Assembly: GCA_002049785.1 (NCBI GenBank)
Contig: MUKB01000089.1
Span: 1 to 11,966 of the forward strand
Origin: Caldifarciminota bacterium 4484_100
GTDB lineage: Bacteria > Hydrothermota > Tepidihabitantia > SM23-42
Length of the DNA stretch: 11,966 bases
Direction: 5' to 3'
The position numbers and the translations under genes were made by a program. How positions within the stretch are numbered: the stretch's first letter is position 1; each line of letters opens with the position of its first letter. Shown here piece by piece: positions 1 to 7,050 of this stretch. The notes under the pieces were generated by a model. It saw only the letters and a list, made by a program, of their open reading frames with translations. It was not told where the DNA came from and searched no databases.

Positions 1-668
1 CCCAATTTTATCTGCGTATGGATTGGTATCTTGAAGATTTACAGAAGAACTATTCCATCAGGGTGCCGGAAAGGGCAAGGCAGTTGATAAATGAATGCAA
101 TCAGCGTCTTCGAACTGCCAATAGAACACAATATGGTGAATTGAGTAAAAAATATTGCCACCTTGTCCAGCAGGAATTGGTCAGGGCCAATATTGACAGG
201 ATTCCGATATTCATCTTTCTTTATGATGATGCCAACTGGCCTAAACGCTGGCTCGATTTCTATCTCGATTATTATGGACTCTATTACCGATTCTGTACCG
301 ATCCTCCCCGGCCTTGGGTCTATCCCCTTGATCTCCCTTCCCCTCGGCATTATCGGGTTGGGGAGTTGAAGCATCCTGACGCCATTACCGTCGCCAAAAA
401 ATTTGCTGCTGCATATAACCGCCGGGCGATTTATCGATTCCAGCTTGGTGAATTGTCCGGTGCAGTTAAAGATTTTCAAAGGGCGCTTGAATACTTTCCA
501 CAATATTATCAGGTCTATTCTAACCTCGGTCTTGTCTATCTTGACCTCGGTGATACCACGCGGGCATTAAATTACTGGCGTATTTATTTACAGAGTGGTT
601 ACAAGAGTAGAAAAACCCGAGACATTCGTGCCTGGTACAATCAATTGTTAAAAAAATATCGAAAGTAA
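1..668 (+). CDS. C-terminal part of a TPR-containing membrane protein, probably DUF2723/TMEM260-like (5' end outside window)
   Basis: The frame is open to the left edge: the codons before the first ATG (18) read QFYLR, so 18 is probably an internal Met and the gene starts outside the window. The stretch FYLRMDWYLEDL resembles the 'LL.T.WYI.QLK' segment after the membrane domain of DUF2723 proteins (TMEM260-like, GT117 O-mannosyltransferases), and IPIFIFLYDD followed by YLDYYGLYYRF resembles their later 'rPiyf ... yL...GL.yrl' region; this match is from memory of the family. Residues about 130-200 (from Met18) form two TPR-like helical pairs (AAAYNRRAIYRFQLGELSGA; VYSNLGLVYLDLGDTTRALN), a common tail in such proteins. 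No membrane helix lies in the visible part. If the family is right, the missing N-terminus should hold about ten helices and a glycosyltransferase site. TPR content is sure; the family is moderately sure. It is separated from topA by a promoter, so it ends an upstream transcription unit. Confidence 0.6.
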   Translation, partial: QFYLRMDWYLEDLQKNYSIRVPERARQLINECNQRLRTANRTQYGELSKKYCHLVQQELVRANIDRIPIFIFLYDDANWPKRWLDFYLDYYGLYYRFCTDPPRPWVYPLDLPSPRHYRVGELKHPDAITVAKKFAAAYNRRAIYRFQLGELSGAVKDFQRALEYFPQYYQVYSNLGLVYLDLGDTTRALNYWRIYLQSGYKSRKTRDIRAWYNQLLKKYRK

Positions 669-679
669 TCAGACCTGTA

Positions 680-708
680 TTGACTTTCACCTGAAAATTG
701 TATATAAT
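680..708 (+). promoter_or_regulatory. Sigma70-type promoter of topA, start site at the ATG (leaderless)
   Basis: TTGACT (680-685) and a perfect TATAAT (703-708) are separated by exactly 17 bases, in the 45-base gap between the TPR gene and topA. The usual start site, about 7 bases past the -10 box, falls at 714-716, which is the topA ATG itself. No Shine-Dalgarno-like purine tract precedes that ATG, which agrees with a leaderless transcript. Confidence 0.8.
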
Positions 709-713
709 AAATT

Positions 714-2870
714 ATGAAGAAAAAAGGCAAGAAGGTTATTGTTGTTGAATCGCCAACAAAGTCAAAGACAATAAAAAGTTTTCTCGGCTCCGATTATGTG
801 CTGGTCTCATCGCGCGGGCATATCAAGGACCTACCCAAGTCAAAACTCGGGGTTGATGTTGATAATAATTTTGAGCCTCAATATATCAAGATAAGGGGTA
901 AGGCAAAGATTATTCAGCAGATCAAGAAGGTCTGTAAAAAGTCTTCTGAGGTCTATTTGGCCTCAGACCCGGATCGAGAAGGTGAAGCCATTGCCCAACA
1001 TCTGGTTGAGGAATTGAATTCAGACAGCCCCAAGGTGATGAGGGCACTCTTTTATGAAATTACCCCGGAGCATGTTAAGCGGGCACTTCGTAATCCTGTG
1101 AATATAAATAAACATCTGGTCGACGCCCACAAGGCAAGGCGGGTCCTTGATCGTCTGGTTGGATATTATACGAGCCCGATCCTCTGGACCGTGCTTAAGT
1201 CAGGCCTTTCTGCTGGTCGGGTGCAGAGTGTTGCCCTCAGATTGGTCTGCGAACGGGAAAAGGAGATTGAGTCGTTTGTCTCTACACCTTACTGGATTGG
1301 CGAAGCCGAGTTTGAGACTGAGGATAATGAAAAGTTTTCGGCGAGCCTCTGGCGTATCGATGGTGTTTTCCGCAAAATCAATACTCAGGATGAGCTGGAG
1401 CGGTTCAAAAATTTCCTGAAAAAGGGGGTAGAGTTTATTGTTACTTCGTATCGTATTACCAACCCGATCCGCATCCCGCCTCCTCCATTTATAACCTCAA
1501 CGCTCCAGCAGGAGGCTTCAAAGCTTTTTAAATTTCCTCCCGGTAAGACGATGCGTATCGCACAGAGTCTATATGAGGGTCTCAGTCTGCCCAATGGTCG
1601 GATTGGATTGATTACCTATATGCGGACCGATTCAATCCGGGTAAATGATCGAGCATTGGAGGAGATGAGGCATTTTATCGTCGGCAAATTTGGAGAGGAA
1701 TATCTGAATAAAGAGGTGAGGAAGTTCCGCGACCGCAAGGGAACCCAGGGTGGGCATGAGGCAATCAGACCAACACGCATCGACATCGAACCTGATGTGG
1801 TGAAACGGTATCTCACCAATGACCAGTATCGAATTTACAAGATAATATACAATCGCTATCTTGCCTCTCAGATGGCGCCGGCACGTTTTCGGTCAAAAGA
1901 GGCGGTGCTCAATTTTATGGGAATCGATTTCCGCACTGAGGAGATGAAACCGATATTTCTGGGTTATAAGATTATTGCGGGTGATGTTATTGATCGGGGA
2001 AATGTTCCCAAGATGAAGGTCGGTGATAAGGTAAAACTGGTGGACATCAAATATGTTGAAAAGAAGACCGAACCCTCACCCCGTTTTACTGAAGCAACAT
2101 TAATCAAGAAACTGGAGGAGAATGGTATTGGACGTCCTTCAACATATGCCCATATCGTTCAGACATTGTTCGACCGCAACTATGTGGAGAAAGAAGGGGG
2201 CAGGATCAAACCCACTGAGTTGGGGCAGAAGGTATACGATATCATCATCCCCAGATTCGCCAATATATTCGAGGTTTCTTTTACCGCCCAGATGGAGAAG
2301 GAACTGGATAATATCGAATCCGGGAAAAAACAGTGGCAGGATGTTGTGCGTCAGTTCTACAAGCCGTTTGTTCACTCCCTGAATAATACAAAAAAAGAGG
2401 TGATGAAGTTAAAGGAGTCAATCAATGTGAAGGTTGAGAAGAAGTGTCCCAAGTGTCAGCGACCACTGGTAATCCGCTGGGGCAGATATGGTAAGTTTCT
2501 TGCCTGTTCAGGATTTCCTGAGTGTAAATATTCCGAAAATATTGATGTGGAAAAGACTGAAAAGAAATGTCCTAAATGCGGCCGCCCGTTAATTGTCCGA
2601 CATGGAAAATATGGTAAGTTTCTTGCCTGTTCAGGATATCCAGAATGTCGTTATACAGAGAACCTAACCCATGATGCACCCTGTCCGATGTGTGGAGGGG
2701 AGGTGATAATTATTTCCACCAAACGGGGTTGTATCTACAAGTGTAAGCAGTGTGATTTTTCAAGTTTTTATCCACCCCTCAATGAGAAATGTCCGAAATG
2801 CGGAAAGGGTCTTTTACAGAAGAAGAATAAAAAATTCTGTTTGGTCTGTGATAATAAAAAGAAGAAGTAG
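714..2870 (+). CDS. topA: DNA topoisomerase I (type IA)
   Basis: Relaxes negatively supercoiled DNA by cutting one strand through a 5'-phosphotyrosyl link. The 718-residue protein starts with the Toprim domain (VVESPTKSKTI, about residues 9-19; metal-binding SDPDREGEA, D85/D87/E89). It continues with SAGRVQSVALRL, the active-site segment GLITYMRTDS (Tyr302), HEAIRPTR and ENGIGRPSTYA, all hallmarks of bacterial TopA. The C-terminus carries four cysteine clusters beginning at residues 578, 619, 657 and 693 (CPKC, CPKC, CPMC, CPKC); the first two are near-copies of one zinc-ribbon module. Length is normal for TopA with a zinc-ribbon tail, and the very basic C-terminal end (KKKK) is typical. The start is fixed by the VVESPTKSKTI motif and by the promoter, which puts the transcript start on this ATG. 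The flavin reductase gene follows after one base, so the two are probably cotranscribed. Confidence 0.97.
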   Translation: MKKKGKKVIVVESPTKSKTIKSFLGSDYVLVSSRGHIKDLPKSKLGVDVDNNFEPQYIKIRGKAKIIQQIKKVCKKSSEVYLASDPDREGEAIAQHLVEELNSDSPKVMRALFYEITPEHVKRALRNPVNINKHLVDAHKARRVLDRLVGYYTSPILWTVLKSGLSAGRVQSVALRLVCEREKEIESFVSTPYWIGEAEFETEDNEKFSASLWRIDGVFRKINTQDELERFKNFLKKGVEFIVTSYRITNPIRIPPPPFITSTLQQEASKLFKFPPGKTMRIAQSLYEGLSLPNGRIGLITYMRTDSIRVNDRALEEMRHFIVGKFGEEYLNKEVRKFRDRKGTQGGHEAIRPTRIDIEPDVVKRYLTNDQYRIYKIIYNRYLASQMAPARFRSKEAVLNFMGIDFRTEEMKPIFLGYKIIAGDVIDRGNVPKMKVGDKVKLVDIKYVEKKTEPSPRFTEATLIKKLEENGIGRPSTYAHIVQTLFDRNYVEKEGGRIKPTELGQKVYDIIIPRFANIFEVSFTAQMEKELDNIESGKKQWQDVVRQFYKPFVHSLNNTKKEVMKLKESINVKVEKKCPKCQRPLVIRWGRYGKFLACSGFPECKYSENIDVEKTEKKCPKCGRPLIVRHGKYGKFLACSGYPECRYTENLTHDAPCPMCGGEVIIISTKRGCIYKCKQCDFSSFYPPLNEKCPKCGKGLLQKKNKKFCLVCDNKKKK
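2486..2637 (+). repeat. 29-bp perfect direct repeat inside topA (duplicated zinc-ribbon module)
   Basis: Positions 2486-2514 and 2609-2637 are identical over 29 bases and lie 123 bases (41 codons) apart in the same frame. Both encode YGKFLACSG of successive zinc ribbons. Flanking codons of the two modules differ at many third positions, so the identity is local. Confidence 0.85.
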
Positions 2871-2871
2871 A

Positions 2872-3663
2872 ATGTTAAAGCCGGTCGAGTTCAAAAAATT
2901 TTATTATATCTTTCCTCAATCCGTTGCTTTAATAGGTGTAAAAGAAAATGTGATGCCGGTCGCCTGGCATACCCCGCTCTCGGCTGATCCTCCACTCTAT
3001 GGCATTCTGATTTCACCCAAAAGATTCACCTATGAACTTTTGAACCGAACCGATGGTTTCACCGTGAATTTTCTTGAGTATAAAGATGCCCGGTTGATCG
3101 CCCGAACCGGCGGTGTCTCGGGCCGGGACTGTGATAAACTTAAAAAATTTGAAATCGAGTATATCCAGGCCCAGCAGGTAGAAGGGGTGATTCTATCCCG
3201 CGCCTATGGTGCATATGAGTGTGAAAAATATGCGGTGCAGAGATACGGTGACCATCTTCTCTTTGTCGGTAATATAGTCCAGGTGTATATTAAAGATGGA
3301 GTAGTGAATGAACAGGGTGTTATCGATGAGAAGAGTGTAGCACCGATCATCTACTTTGGCCAGGACCGCTATATCACCATTGCTCCGGAAAAGATTCATT
3401 TCATATCTCGATCAGCGGTGGGTTCAAGAATGTTGTTGAACGGGCAAAACAGAGGGGCTGTAAGACGATTCAGGTCTTCTCCCGCAACCCCAGGGGATGG
3501 AAATACGGTCCGCTTGACAGTAAAGATATTGAGGTCTTTCGCAGGGAACTCTATCAGTCCGATATCTGGCCGGTCTTTGTCCATATGCCCTATCTTCCAA
3601 ATCTGGCAACGCCGAAAAAGGAGTTGTTTAAACTTTCGGTCAGTTCATTGGTCGAGGATCTGA
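2872..3663 (+). CDS. Flavin reductase-like FMN-binding split-barrel protein (genuine part about 2872-3402; frame problem at 3' end)
   Basis: Residues 1 to about 170 look like the flavin reductase/flavoredoxin family: an N-terminal FYYIFPQSVALIGV strand, then PVAWHTPLSADPPLYGILISPKR (the FMN-phosphate loop region in this fold), FTVNF, and a closing APIIYFGQDRYITI. Such proteins bind FMN and either reduce free flavin or pass electrons; the substrate cannot be read from sequence. The ATG at 2872 starts one base after the topA stop. An in-frame start further upstream (2752) would lie inside topA and add residues unrelated to the family. The frame stays open to a stop at 3661-3663, but from about 3402 on the codons overlay the endonuclease IV gene in another frame, and the translation there (rich in R and S) is not flavin-reductase-like. 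The true C-terminus is therefore uncertain: a lost stop, a fusion or an indel near 3400 are all possible. No strong Shine-Dalgarno is present, so translation probably depends on topA. Confidence 0.75.
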   Translation: MLKPVEFKKFYYIFPQSVALIGVKENVMPVAWHTPLSADPPLYGILISPKRFTYELLNRTDGFTVNFLEYKDARLIARTGGVSGRDCDKLKKFEIEYIQAQQVEGVILSRAYGAYECEKYAVQRYGDHLLFVGNIVQVYIKDGVVNEQGVIDEKSVAPIIYFGQDRYITIAPEKIHFISRSAVGSRMLLNGQNRGAVRRFRSSPATPGDGNTVRLTVKILRSFAGNSISPISGRSLSICPIFQIWQRRKRSCLNFRSVHWSRI

Positions 3664-4220
3664 AAAGGTGTGATATGCTCGGTGCAAGGTTTCTTGTTAT
3701 GCATGTGGGTTCAGCACCGGATGAGAGTCAGGGGATTCAGCAGATGATTACCGGTATCAATCAGGCCCTGGACCGGGTGGATAATAATGTAACTCTGCTT
3801 CTGGAGAATACTGCAGGTAGCGGTAATGAACTGGGCTATACCTTTGAACAACTGGCCCGGATCATCGCCGGGGTGAGGATGAAGCGGCGGATCGGGGTGG
3901 TTTTTGATACCGCCCATGCCTTTGAGGCCGGTTATGACCTCCGCACCCAGGAGAAGGTGCGGGAGACATTCAAAAGTTTCAATTCAATAATCGGCTTGGA
4001 GCGATTGAAACTGGTCCATTTCAACGATTCGAAGACAAAATTTGCCTCCCGGTCGGATCGCCACTGGCATATCGGTAAGGGCGAAATCGGTAAGGGGATG
4101 GCATATATTATCCAGCACCCAGCATTGAAAAAACTTCCATTCATTATGGAGACACCGAGGACCGGTTTGAAGGAAGACCTGATGAATATGAGAACGGTAA
4201 GGCGATTATTAAAAAAATAA
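3402..4220 (+). CDS. nfo: Endonuclease IV (AP endonuclease); start codon missing, frame shifted -1 relative to preceding gene
   Basis: Cleaves DNA 5' of abasic sites in base-excision repair, using a tri-nuclear zinc centre in a TIM barrel. All family metal-ligand motifs are present in order: VHMPYLPNLATP (His), LVMHVGS (His), LLENTAG (Glu), VVFDTAHAFEAGYDL (Asp, His), LVHFNDSK (His), SDRHWHIGKGEIG (Asp, His) and IMETPR (Glu). Reading begins in family homology at HISISGGF (3402), the usual extreme N-terminus, and continues through ERAKQRGC and FSRNPRGW. From H3402 there are 272 residues, close to the usual 270-285. The frame is open upstream only to a TGA at 3327-3329 and contains no ATG, GTG or TTG before the homology; the first ATG (3585) would remove about 60 conserved residues and probably yield an inactive protein. 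The residues K-I-H-F just upstream, which fit the family N-terminus, lie in the flavin reductase frame. The product call is firm; how it is translated is not. Confidence 0.9.
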   Translation, partial: HISISGGFKNVVERAKQRGCKTIQVFSRNPRGWKYGPLDSKDIEVFRRELYQSDIWPVFVHMPYLPNLATPKKELFKLSVSSLVEDLKRCDMLGARFLVMHVGSAPDESQGIQQMITGINQALDRVDNNVTLLLENTAGSGNELGYTFEQLARIIAGVRMKRRIGVVFDTAHAFEAGYDLRTQEKVRETFKSFNSIIGLERLKLVHFNDSKTKFASRSDRHWHIGKGEIGKGMAYIIQHPALKKLPFIMETPRTGLKEDLMNMRTVRRLLKK

Positions 4221-4228
4221 ATCTCCTA

Positions 4229-4256
4229 TTGACCAATTCAAAATTCTGGATATCAT
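4229..4256 (+). promoter_or_regulatory. Sigma70-type promoter of the KOW/barrel-sandwich operon
   Basis: TTGACC (4229-4234) and TATCAT (4251-4256), 16 bases apart, lie in the 59-base gap after nfo. The predicted start near 4263 gives a leader of about 17 bases that just includes the Shine-Dalgarno. Confidence 0.65.
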
Positions 4257-4265
4257 AGAGAGAAT

Positions 4266-4273
4266 AAAGGAGG
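4266..4273 (+). promoter_or_regulatory. Strong Shine-Dalgarno that fixes a TTG start
   Basis: AAAGGAGG at 4266-4273 lies 6 bases before TTG at 4280. No ATG or GTG stands at a comparable distance, so TTG is the start of the next gene. Confidence 0.85.
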
Positions 4274-4279
4274 TTTAAA

Positions 4280-5407
4280 TTGGCACATGCATACACACCT
4301 GGTTTAAAGGTTTTGGAATATACTGAACTTAAAAAACAGCGGCGACTGCCCCTTCCCGGTAAGATTCTGGTGAATCAGGGGCAAAAGGTCTCAGCCGAGG
4401 AGGTGGTGGCAAAGACCGACCTGCCGGGTAATGTCCAGACCCTGAATATTGCTGGACTTTTGGGTATTCTGCCAGATGAGATTGAAGAGGCGATGTTGAA
4501 GAAAGAGAAGGATAAGGTTGCCAAAGATGAGATTGTTGCCCAGAGCAAGGGTTTTTTCGGACTATTTAAGTCTCAGGTCAGGAGTCCGATCGATGGAGTG
4601 ATTGAGAGTGTTTCCAAGATCACCGGCCAGGTGATTTTGCGCGAGCCACCCATTCCGGTAGAGGTTATTGCCTATATCGACGGAGAGGTGGTTGAAATCA
4701 TCAAGAATGAGGGTGTTGTGATCAAGACAAACGGCAGTTTTATCCAGGGGATATTCGGGATCGGTGGAGAGACGATTGGAACACTTGAAATTGCGGTGGA
4801 TGGACCAGACCAGGTGCTTACCGCCAAGGATATTGATGAAAAATTTTCCGGTAAGGTCATTATCGGAGGTTCACTAATCAATTTTGATGCCCTGCAAAAG
4901 GCACGCGAGATAGGGGTTAAGGGTGTTGTGGTTGGTGGTATCGAGGACCAGGACCTGAAAAAGTTTATGGGTTATGATATCGGGGTTGCGATAACCGGGT
5001 CAGAAAATGTGGGGCTGACCCTGATCGCGACTGAAGGCTTTGGTCGACTCAAGATGGCCCATCGCACCTTCCAGTTGTTGAAGTCTCTCAGGGGCAAGAA
5101 GGCATCAATAAACGGCGCCACCCAGATTCGTGCCGGGGTGATGAGACCCGAAGTGATTGTGCCTTTGGATTCAGCCTCAGGGAAGAAGAGAACTTCAGAT
5201 ATTTCAGCTGGAACCGGACTCGAGGTCGGTATGAAGGTGCGGATAATTCGTGAACCATATTTCGGTCTTATCGGTAAGGTGGTTAATCTACCGGTTGAAC
5301 TGGCAAAGGTTGAGACCGAGGCTATGGTCCGGGTCCTGGAGGTGGAGCTGGAAGATAAGACAAAGGTTACCCTACCCAGGGCGAATGTGGAGATTATCGA
5401 GGAATAG
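4280..5407 (+). CDS. Uncharacterised protein with barrel-sandwich (lipoyl/RnfC-like) segments and a C-terminal KOW motif
   Basis: I do not recognise a named family. The 375-residue product has no signal peptide or membrane segment and should be cytosolic. Residues about 20-55 (LPLPGKILVNQGQKVSAEEVVAKTDLPG) and about 95-130 (SPIDGVIESVSKITGQVILREPPIP) read like the two halves of a barrel-sandwich hybrid fold, as in RnfC and biotinyl/lipoyl domains, but no biotinyl-lysine motif is present. The middle is a Gly/Val/Ile-rich alpha-beta region (KVIIGGSLINFDALQKA; GVKGVVVGG; DIGVAITG), possibly a small Rossmann-like or swivelling domain. Residues about 311-345 (GLEVGMKVRIIREPYFGLIG) form a KOW motif of the NusG/ribosomal-protein type, usually an RNA or protein contact. 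The TTG start is set by its Shine-Dalgarno. The gene leads an operon with a PorV/PorQ-like gene (1 base gap), accA and a DUF4388 gene. A binding or scaffold role is a guess. Confidence 0.75.
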   Translation: MAHAYTPGLKVLEYTELKKQRRLPLPGKILVNQGQKVSAEEVVAKTDLPGNVQTLNIAGLLGILPDEIEEAMLKKEKDKVAKDEIVAQSKGFFGLFKSQVRSPIDGVIESVSKITGQVILREPPIPVEVIAYIDGEVVEIIKNEGVVIKTNGSFIQGIFGIGGETIGTLEIAVDGPDQVLTAKDIDEKFSGKVIIGGSLINFDALQKAREIGVKGVVVGGIEDQDLKKFMGYDIGVAITGSENVGLTLIATEGFGRLKMAHRTFQLLKSLRGKKASINGATQIRAGVMRPEVIVPLDSASGKKRTSDISAGTGLEVGMKVRIIREPYFGLIGKVVNLPVELAKVETEAMVRVLEVELEDKTKVTLPRANVEIIEE

Positions 5408-5408
5408 T

Positions 5409-6242
5409 ATGGGTGCGGTTGTCTATTTTTTATTTGTCAATGCCGGAGTGACTTCTTTGCTGATGCCGCCGTCTCCGATCGGTGTGAACGCCGGATTTTC
5501 ACTTGCCCGGGGAGATGAGGCATTATTCTATAACCCGGCAAATTTTGAGGTGGGTTCTGAATATCAGGTTCAGTGTTATTATAATCAGTACTTTCTCTCA
5601 ATGAATGGTGTCTCATTTTCAGTCAGCAGACGAATCGGCAGATTGAATCTCGGGCTCGGTTTTGTAAACTTCGATTATGGTGATATTGAATGGCATCCTC
5701 CATATCCGACCGAGGATTCGCTTACCACTTACAGTGCAAACGATTTCTCTATGTTTTTGGGGTGTGCTGTACGGTTTTCACGACTCGGAAGGGTCGGGGT
5801 CAATCTTAAATATATCAGTGAAAATATCTATATCTATTCTGACTATGGCCTTGCCCTTGACCTCACCTTTGCCTATAACAATGCCAGGAGTGGAGTAAGT
5901 TTCGGTATCTCAAATTTCGGCACCCGTTTATTGATAAACAACGACAGGGTGAATCTTCCCGCGCGAATCAGCCTCGGAGGTTATTACAAATTTAAAGATT
6001 ATCTGGGGGGGGTTGATGTTTTTTATCTTGTCAATAACGGCAAGTTCGAGTTTAATACTACATTGGGCGCTTCTTTTTATAAGATTATTGAGCTTTACCT
6101 CGGGATCAATTATCGAGAAGAGTTTTATCCGGGATTCGGGTTCAGCATAAGGTCCGATTATTTAAAGATAAAGTATGGGGGTTCATTCTTCCCGATGGGG
6201 TTGGGTATGGTGAACACAATCGGTATCGGGTTTTCATTCTGA
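5409..6242 (+). CDS. PorV/PorQ-family outer-membrane beta-barrel protein
   Basis: The 277-residue protein begins with a hydrophobic N-terminus ([17 protein letters not shown]), weak in positive charge but plausible as an export signal. Next comes the family signature, a Gly-rich segment leading to [13 protein letters not shown], as in PorV/PorQ/UPF0164 proteins (usually 'GaR.aalGgaytAl..d..a.yyNPA'). The rest is alternating beta-strand sequence rich in aromatics, Gly and Asn, ending in aromatic GIGFSF, the usual C-terminal strand of an outer-membrane barrel. Known relatives act in type IX secretion (PorV shuttles cargo to the attachment complex) or in outer-membrane transport; which one applies here cannot be told. 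The ATG at 5409 is one base after the previous stop; an earlier in-frame start would lie inside the previous gene and spoil the signal peptide. Its TGA overlaps the accA ATG by one base (TGATG). Confidence 0.75.
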   Translation: MGAVVYFLFVNAGVTSLLMPPSPIGVNAGFSLARGDEALFYNPANFEVGSEYQVQCYYNQYFLSMNGVSFSVSRRIGRLNLGLGFVNFDYGDIEWHPPYPTEDSLTTYSANDFSMFLGCAVRFSRLGRVGVNLKYISENIYIYSDYGLALDLTFAYNNARSGVSFGISNFGTRLLINNDRVNLPARISLGGYYKFKDYLGGVDVFYLVNNGKFEFNTTLGASFYKIIELYLGINYREEFYPGFGFSIRSDYLKIKYGGSFFPMGLGMVNTIGIGFSF

Positions 6243-7050
6243 TGAAAGGTCTCTGGCTCGATTTTGAAAGACCCATCATTGAACTGGAATCGAAGATTGA
6301 GGAGTTGAAGGGTATTAAGGGTGTTGATGATGAGGTGCGGCGTTTAAGAAATCAGCTCGAGAAGTTGAAGAAATCGGTATATTCCAATCTGAGTCGGTGG
6401 CAGAGGGTTCAGCTGGCAAGACACCCCCGCCGACCCTATCCTCTTGATATTATAAAAATAATTACTGAAGATTTTATTGAGCTACATGGTGATCGCTGCT
6501 TCGGTGATGATAAGGCTGTGGTCACAGGCTTGCCGAAAAGTTCAATATGCCCATTATTACGATGGTTGATACACCGGGCGCCTATCCTGGTGTGGGCGCT
6601 GAGGAGAGGGGACAGGCTGAGGCGATCGCCCGAAATCTGTTTTCCTGTGCAATACTCGAGGTGCCTATTATTGTTGTTGTTCTGGGTGAAGGTGGTTCGG
6701 GCGGTGCCCTGGCAATTGCTGTAGGCGACCGTATTCTGATGCTGGAAAATTCTATCTATTCAGTTATTTCACCTGAAGGGTGTGCATCGATATTGTGGCG
6801 TGATGCTGCCCAAAATCAGGAGGCGGCTGAGGCCCTGAAACTTACCGCCTCGGATTTAAAGAAATTGAATGTGATTGATGAGATTATACCGGAACCGGTG
6901 GGTGGTGCACATATGGATGTTAATGAGACCGCAATGAATATCAAGGCGGCTGTTCTGAAGAATTTAAAGGAGCTTGAAGAGATTCCTGCGGATGAGCTTA
7001 TCATAAAGAGGATTGAAAAATTTCGCAAAATGGGGGTATATAAGGGATAA
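6242..7050 (+). pseudogene. accA: Acetyl-CoA carboxylase carboxyltransferase subunit alpha, internally deleted and frameshifted
   Basis: Intact AccA, with AccD, moves the carboxyl group from carboxybiotin to acetyl-CoA to make malonyl-CoA for fatty-acid synthesis. The N-terminal frame from ATG 6242 matches AccA ([50 protein letters not shown]) up to about 6532. The C-terminal match resumes in the -1 frame ([68 protein letters not shown]) and runs to the TAA at 7048-7050. About 45 residues normally present between 'VVTG' and 'AEKF', including the GHQKGR segment, are absent, so neither the 160-residue N-terminal frame (6242-6724) nor a product from the internal ATG (6547-7050, 167 residues) would be a working subunit. 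Flanking genes overlap by one base on both sides, so the locus is otherwise intact. Either a real deletion or an assembly collapse could explain it; since AccA is normally needed, an assembly error is quite possible. Confidence 0.85.

Noticed and set aside
39..503. Long minus-strand open frame opposite the TPR gene
   Set aside because: No recognisable domain, and no promoter or ribosome site; the plus-strand frame has clear TPR and family features.
3403..3663. Continuation of the flavin reductase frame as real protein sequence
   Set aside because: The stretch is Arg/Ser-rich, unlike the family, and the conserved endonuclease IV sequence occupies the same DNA in another frame.
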